64,000 bases of DNA. Origin: Cordilura impudica. Its lineage: Eukaryota > Arthropoda > Insecta > Diptera > Scathophagidae. The notes under the pieces are model-generated. The model was not told the DNA's origin, made no database searches, and saw only the letters and a list, made by a program, of their open reading frames with translations. The stretch lies in the NCBI GenBank assembly GCA_963682025.1, contig OY821517.1, forward strand, positions 298,247,344-298,311,343. The letters are read 5' to 3'. Position numbers and translations under genes: made by a program. Positions 58,790 to 64,000 of the stretch are shown in pieces; the stretch's first letter is position 1, and each line of letters starts with the position of its first letter.

Positions 58790-59080
58790 TTTGCTGGCAC
58801 ATACTCACTATTTTCAAATGGCCATTTTGCATAAATATGACTGAATTTCGTTGATGCAGCGTTGAATTTCCGCCTTCAATGCAATAAAAAATTCAATGAT
58901 CTTCATCACACGATCTATGGGGCCAATTCTGATCGCCGAAGCGAAAAAGTAATTGAATCGTTTTCTATTAGTCCATTATCCTGCTTCGACATTGACATTT
59001 GAACGGTTTATTTTTTTTACGACCAGTATGTTTAGCATCACCAATTGATCCAATCTGTCTGAACTTTTAACTTAGCTATT
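58790..59080 (-). pseudogene. Possible deleted Tc1/mariner-superfamily transposase relic
   Basis: Read on the minus strand, 59060-58990 gives QIGDAKHTGRKK and NRSNVNVEA (after a shift), similar to the linker between HTH domains in DD41D-type transposases. After a large apparent deletion, 58910-58830 gives IEFFIALKAEIQRCINEIQS, similar to a C-terminal helix. Stops intervene and no end repeats are seen. Weak call based on remembered motifs. Confidence 0.35.
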
Positions 59081-59364
59081 CGCAGTTGACGAAATTATAT
59101 TCATATTCCAACTGTATTTTGTACGAAATTTTCGAACTGTAGCCGCCACACTTTTATTATTTTTGTAATATTGTTCAGCAATAAAAACGCTGCCATCTAT
59201 CAAACAGTCATTTTATTATAGTTGCCAATACTTTACTGTACAAATGGCGGCAAATTCAACACTATTTTATCAATACCTTAATTTTACATCCTCTCTATAA
59301 CATATCCAAGTTTCAGAGCGATCTGAGGGTGCCATTCATGATACCTTGTATGAAAGAAATTTTG

Positions 59365-59990
59365 AAATCTGTACGTTAACTTTCGTGTTGCATAAAAATA
59401 TTGATATAGTTGATATCGCGGAAAAAATGTTTTTCGTTCTCATTTGCGTACGTTACGGTTAGCGACATATCTATTTTGGAACTGTTTAGAACAACTAGAA
59501 CAACCGCCAATTTTTTTTTTTCCAAAAGTTGGTGGCAAAGTTTAAAATTCGTTTTTTTTTTCGATTTACCGGTACAAATTATATTTTAGAATCTCATCGT
59601 TTTGGAACATCGTAGAACAATCCTAGAACAATTCAGAACAATCTTCAAAAAATTTTATTTCCAAAAATAGAATCTGTACGTTAACTTTCGTGTTGCATAA
59701 AAATATTGATATCGTTTAATAACGTTGATATCGCGGAAAAATGTTTTCCGTTCTCATTTGCGTACGTTACAGTCAGCGACATATCTATTTTAGAACAATG
59801 TTTGGAACAATGTTTAGAACTAGAACAACCGCTATTTTTTTCCAAAAGTGGGGGCAACGTTTAAAATTCGTTTTTTTTTTCGATTTACCGGTACAAATTA
59901 TGTTTTAGAAACTCAGCGTTTTGGAACATTGTAGAACAATCCTAGAACAATTCAGATCTTCAAAAAATTTTATTTCCAAAAATGGGGGGC
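59365..59990. repeat. ~300-bp tandem duplication, two diverged units
   Basis: Unit 1 (about 59365-59660) and unit 2 (about 59667-59990) share AATCTGTACGTTAACTTTCG, ATTTGCGTACGTTAC, AGCGACATATCTATTTT, CGATTTACCGGTACAAATTA and GTAGAACAATCCTAGAACAA. They differ by scattered substitutions and small indels. The first motif also appears at 7558-7580 in reverse. No coding capacity. Confidence 0.7.
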
Positions 59991-60475
59991 TAACTTCGCA
60001 CACTTTTCTTTATGGGGTGATTGGTTGGCCATTCCAAAACACTAACTGCATTAGATTGTAGCCATTCGGTTACAACTTTGGAGGTGTGTTTTGGGTTATT
60101 GTCATGTTGGAACTACCAGACCAGGAGCATACAATACGCAATTTAGAATATGCCTGAATCCATTTCCAGTTAGAGTATCTTTTGCTACATGAATTAGACG
60201 CATTCCTTGGTCCGAACAGCAACCCCATACCATAATATTGCCAACGCCAAACTTAGCAGTTTTGTTTGCATATTTTGGGTCTAGTCTTTTTCACTTTGGT
60301 CATCGTACAAACGTTTTTCCATCATGGTCTCTGAAATCAAATTTGGCCGCGTCTGAAAAAAGAACAGTTTCCCAATTCCGTCTTGACCAGTTCATGTGTT
60401 CTTTAGCAAAATGTATGCTAGCCAGATGATTTTTCTATGATATAAAAGGATGATAACAACCAAAATTACTCTTCA
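59991..60475 (-). pseudogene. Tc1-like transposase relic
   Basis: On the minus strand the sequence reads HMNWSRRNWETVLFSDAAKF, then DFRDHDGKTFVR, RLDPKYAKQNC, GPRNASNSCSKRYS, SNMTITQNTPPK and QPITP across a few shifts and stops. This matches the region around the first catalytic Asp (W..V.FSDE.KF) through the second Asp block (QQDNDPKHT, here MTITQNTPPK, decayed) of Tc1 transposases. Only the middle of the gene survives. It lies in canoe intron 5. Confidence 0.65.
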
Positions 60476-60489
60476 GGAAACAGTTCGAG

Positions 60490-60560
60490 CATTTTTTATA
60501 ATTTTTTTTTATTTTTATTGATTTATTTGTTCATAATAGGTTACAAGCCCTTTGGGCCTA
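60490..60560 (-). repeat. Possible 3' tail of a truncated non-LTR retrotransposon
   Basis: In reverse the stretch reads GGCCCAAAGGGCTTGTAACC, then AACAAATAAATCAATAAAA and an A-rich tail, the usual look of a LINE 3' end with a polyadenylation signal. There is no coding sequence to support it. Confidence 0.3.
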
Positions 60561-60778
60561 ATTAATTATTTTTAGTTTCAGATTGTGAATGGCCTCTTTA
60601 GGTAGCATTTTTGGACACTTTTTAAACTGTCTTGCTGTTAAATTGTCCTGTCATTGACTCGTTTTACGGGGCCTGCCGCCTAAATGTCGCCACCGTACTT
60701 TTTTTTTTCTCGACATTTCTTGATTTTGAAATTATTGATTTATTCATAGAATATGTCTCGCAAATTTTCGTTTCTTCA

Positions 60779-60811
<33 letters not shown>

Positions 60812-60816
<5 letters not shown>

Positions 60817-61560
60817 AAGTAAGAAAATTATAGTCGGTCTAGACCGACTATATGATACCCTATACCATGCGTTTAGAGACCCTATCTCATAGGCCCAACT
60901 AACTGGACATAGAAAATAAGCATAAACTAAATTTGAGTGGGATTTTTATTAATTTTTTTGGCTGCAGATATGAAAAAGTTTATATCGGATGCTATATCAA
61001 TATGGAGACTAGGCCCAAAAATGGACCGATCCTGACTATGTTTGGTAAAGTCTCTTGTAGTTTGCAAAAATATATACAAACAAAATTTGAGAAGAATCAG
61101 TGCAATATTTTTGTTTTTTGATAGATTTAAGTGAAAATTGGGAAGCAACTCTATATGGGGCCTATGACTAGGAGTTGTCCCATAGGGATCATTTTTGGAC
61201 TACTCATTAATGGATGTAATAAACGCATACAAATCCAATTTGAGTAAGATCTATATGACAATTTGGATCTTATGGCAGTTTATGTCGATTTCATAGGGTC
61301 ATTTGTATGGGGGCTAGGTCTGAACATGGAGCGATTTTCACCAATTGCAATAGCGTTCATCCTATGGCCGATAAAAGGTTACATACCAAATTTCATCAAA
61401 ATATATTCATATTTACGACCTGCAGTTTGATTACAAGGTTTACATGGACACACAGACGGACGGACGGACGGACATCGTTAAATCGAATCAGTGATTCTGA
61501 TTCGATCGGAATAATAAAAGATGGGTCTAGGTCAAATATTTTTGGTAGTTACTTGAAAGA
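60812..61560 (-). mobile_element. HINE-A (DINE-like) element, most complete copy
   Basis: An A run of about 35 (60780-60815) precedes CAAGTAAGAAAATTATAGTC, then the palindrome AGTCGGTCTAGACCGACT and ATGATACCCTATACCATGC. The body has the landmarks of the family, and (GGAC)n at 61456-61475 is followed by ATCGTTAAATCGAATCAG and TCTAGGTCAAATATTTTTGG. The opposite end (TATACCACTATGTGG) is missing. Frames such as 61307-61597 are repeat sequence. Confidence 0.7.
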
Positions 61561-62909
61561 AAACGTCAGATATTATAAATATTTAAATAACGGTTGAGAT
61601 TTTATACATTTTCTTTCATACCATCTTCTATTTTATTAGTTTAATCAACTCTGGCATTCCTAAAACAATGTATTTATTTTCGATTATCTACAGCAAAGAG
61701 TGATTTTGCAATGAATGCATAATTTTAGGACTTGAAATTATTAAAAAACAAAATTGGTAAATTTTGAATTTTGTAAAAGTTTCCAATGTATTGTTGCCCA
61801 CTATAATAAAAAAAAACTTAATAAATACTTTACAAACATTTGTTCGAGTTCAGCCATGTACTTTTTATTATCTCGTACCTTCTTCTAAATTTATGTAAGT
61901 TATTCAAATTGAAATTCCTTTTCATTATTATAAATAACTTTATTGCACGTTTACTTAACTGCAGAATTATGCTAAATAACCATAACAATTGTGAAACCCT
62001 AGTCGCTCTCTTTCTCTCTCTCTCTCTCTCTCGCCAACTCTCGCACCCTCTATGCCAATCTTCGTCCTAACTTCAAAACATAAATTTCTTTACTGTTTAC
62101 CATAATAATGGCAAACGAAGTAGCTGGAAATACCTCTATTTGTCTCTACTGTTACCAAAGCTAATAAAAAAAAAAGAAGAATTTTTACCTGGGTCTGTGT
62201 GTGGTTATGTATTTAATTTTACATTTATGCTGCATAACATTAACATGCAATTAGTGAATGAATGTTTTGTCAATAATTATGACTAGACTCAAAATAGTTT
62301 GCTTTAAAATTCCTTATTGTACTCACTTAACCAAACTAAATTTCCTTACAATAAAATGCGAAACTATCTTTTAGTTATATTCCTTTTTTATCAATTCTGT
62401 TTGGGGTGATTTCTTGTGGTGTATAATGTTGATTTATGCTTTAGTTATTTTGGTAACAGAGTTAGTTGTCAACTAGAATTTAAAGTAAACACTTCAGTGA
62501 TTTCTATACATAAAATAACTATATTATATATGTAAAGTACAAATAATATAAAAAAATTATAAAATAAAACCAAGATTAAAAAAAACAACAATTAATTAAT
62601 GCCCACCAAGAATACCAAAGAGTTTTGTGATAAATTTTGTAAGTTCTAAACGTAGATTTTTACGAAAATGTGTAAATATAGCAAATAGAAAAAAAATCCG
62701 TAAACTGTCAATATTATAACCACATTTGTATTGTTTTAAAAACACAAAGTATTAATTAATAAAAAAGTTCATTCTCAAAACCCTGGAAAACATTCTTCGA
62801 TATGAAATAATTTAAAGAAGTGTAGATTTGCTCTATATATAAAACTTAAAACCCCGAAAAGACCAACATTTTCTAAACAACATCTTTTGAAAAGCAAATG
62901 TTTTTGAAG
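61561..62909. other. Intronic spacer with a (TC)n microsatellite
   Basis: A (CT)n run lies at about 62005-62032. The rest is AT-rich with no canoe exon or other gene recognised. Confidence 0.5.
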
Positions 62910-63220
62910 TCAGGCTATAATGAGTTTGTGCTAATGTTTGCTTGCAATTACCAAAAATATCTGACAGCCATTCAACTTTGTAAATTAGGCAAATTTAGGT
63001 CGATACCATATAAGGGGTCCCCTATTGTATTGACCTAAATTGGCATAGGATCCAAATTATTATATATCGCAATCAAATTTGGTTTGTGAGTGTTTATTAT
63101 ATCCACAAATTATCGTTCCAAAAATGAAGAGTAAGGACTAATTTTAATTATACTCCCCTTATAAAACAGCCTCGTGATATTCAGTTAAATCGATCGAATG
63201 ACTTACAAGTTATTCATATT
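62910..63220 (+). repeat. Decayed HINE-A fragment
   Basis: GGCTATAATGAGTTTGTGCT, ATTACCAAAAATATCTGACA and GGATCCAAATTATTATAT follow the order seen in 6395-7165, but the microsatellite part and the distal end are missing. Confidence 0.55.
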
Positions 63221-63512
63221 TTATTTAAATTAGGTTTTCAATATGATATTTATTTAGACCTAAACAATAAATTTGGGAATAAATTCCTTATTAGCTTTGA
63301 TAGCAGCATTAAAATTTGAATATATAATATAAAATAACAATAATGCTTGTAAAAGGTATATTATGCGATTATATAAAAAAATAGTTAAAATAAAAAAATT
63401 TAAATATTTAAAAAAGTTTAAATATTTATACGAAATAATTTATATGAATACATACACAGTCTTACAAACGTTTGCATTCTCCTGATATATTTAAGTTTTT
63501 TGTAAAAATTAC

Positions 63513-63560
63513 TAGCTGTTTTTACCCGGTCTTGCCCGGGATGAAAAGGCCTTTGACTTG
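63513..63560. repeat. Possible rolling-circle element end
   Basis: ACTAGCTGTTTTTACCCGGT followed by CTTGCCCGGGATG contains a CCCGG/CCGGG hairpin next to CTAG. This resembles 3' ends of insect Helitrons in reverse. The element body is not delimited, and the remaining bases to 64000 hold no recognised exon. Confidence 0.35.
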
Positions 63561-64000
63561 AAAAATGGTTCACTATGCTTACCAGGCGCTGAGTACTTAG
63601 TCCCCAATTAACAAATTCCCCAATAAAATGAACTTTCTCCCCAAAAATTTGTATGGGCAGTAAATTCATTTTTTATTTCAATTAAAAAGTTTTTGGTTTT
63701 TTAATTTAGAAGTTTTTTATAAGAAAAAAAATGCTTCAAAAATAAGGTGCGAAACCGCTTTAAGTTTTTTTTTTTCAGTTTATTTATAAACATGAAATAT
63801 AATAACGGAATGGGCCGCAAATTAAAGGAATCAAAACTTTTAAAAATTGAATTAATTCATTCAATAGGTGATCATAATTGAGCAGATACGTCAAATTCAA
63901 GTTTCAGAAATGAAAGACTAATGCGACGTTTAATATTGTGTCGCAAGGTTTCTTTAAGCAACTGCTTATAGTATATGTGTGGCCTATTTTGATCAACAGG

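Noticed and set aside
56247..64000. Search for canoe exon 6
   Set aside because: No stretch continues RA domain 2 after SRG with a proper acceptor; the next exon is presumably beyond the window.

Overview
The window is AT-rich, intron-containing animal DNA and almost certainly comes from a fly (Diptera, probably Brachycera/Calyptratae; the species is inferred). Two things point there. The only host gene I recognise is the 5' part of canoe/afadin, on the + strand. The rest is dense dipteran repeat DNA: several mariner lineages, Transib, DINE-1/mini-me-like elements with (GTCC)n or (GTCT)n microsatellites, and foldback elements.

Layout. Bases 1-51,200 lie upstream of the canoe start codon and hold no host gene I can support. 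They contain: the 3' part of a Transib element inserted in a foldback fragment (1-2,934); a mariner relic split by a second Transib lineage that itself carries DINE-like insertions (5,380-8,485); a 5.3-kb element with >700-bp inverted repeats and a broken, unclassified transposase-like gene (12.1-17.4 kb); a 3.4-kb element with ~610-bp inverted repeats whose 561-codon frame is interrupted by one stop (20.2-23.6 kb); a nearly complete mariner (23.6-24.8 kb); a 2.3-kb palindromic element (27.4-29.7 kb); a 2.5-kb element built round a (TTAAAAA)n array that appears to split a mariner relic (32.1-34.6 kb); a DINE-like element split by two mariner-type insertions (35.0-37.6 kb); a complete 3.2-kb Transib with 5-bp target duplication and RSS-like ends (40.8-44.0 kb); a relic of the second Transib lineage (44.6-45.9 kb); and two more foldback elements (46.7-49.0 kb).

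From 51,205 onward is canoe. Five coding exons (51,209-51,319; 51,442-51,550; 55,330-55,523; 55,608-56,087; 56,165-56,246) join in frame into 325 codons covering RA domain 1 and the start of RA domain 2. The gene runs off the right edge within intron 5, which is already more than 7.7 kb long. Intron 2 holds an inverted copy of the (TTAAAAA)n element, itself hit by a 120-bp MITE. Intron 5 holds DINE-like copies and relics of Tc1/mariner elements.

Most transposase genes here are broken, but several ends, target duplications and nesting orders are clear enough to give a relative insertion history. The least familiar items are the two long-TIR elements with unclassified proteins and the pair of (TTAAAAA)n elements.
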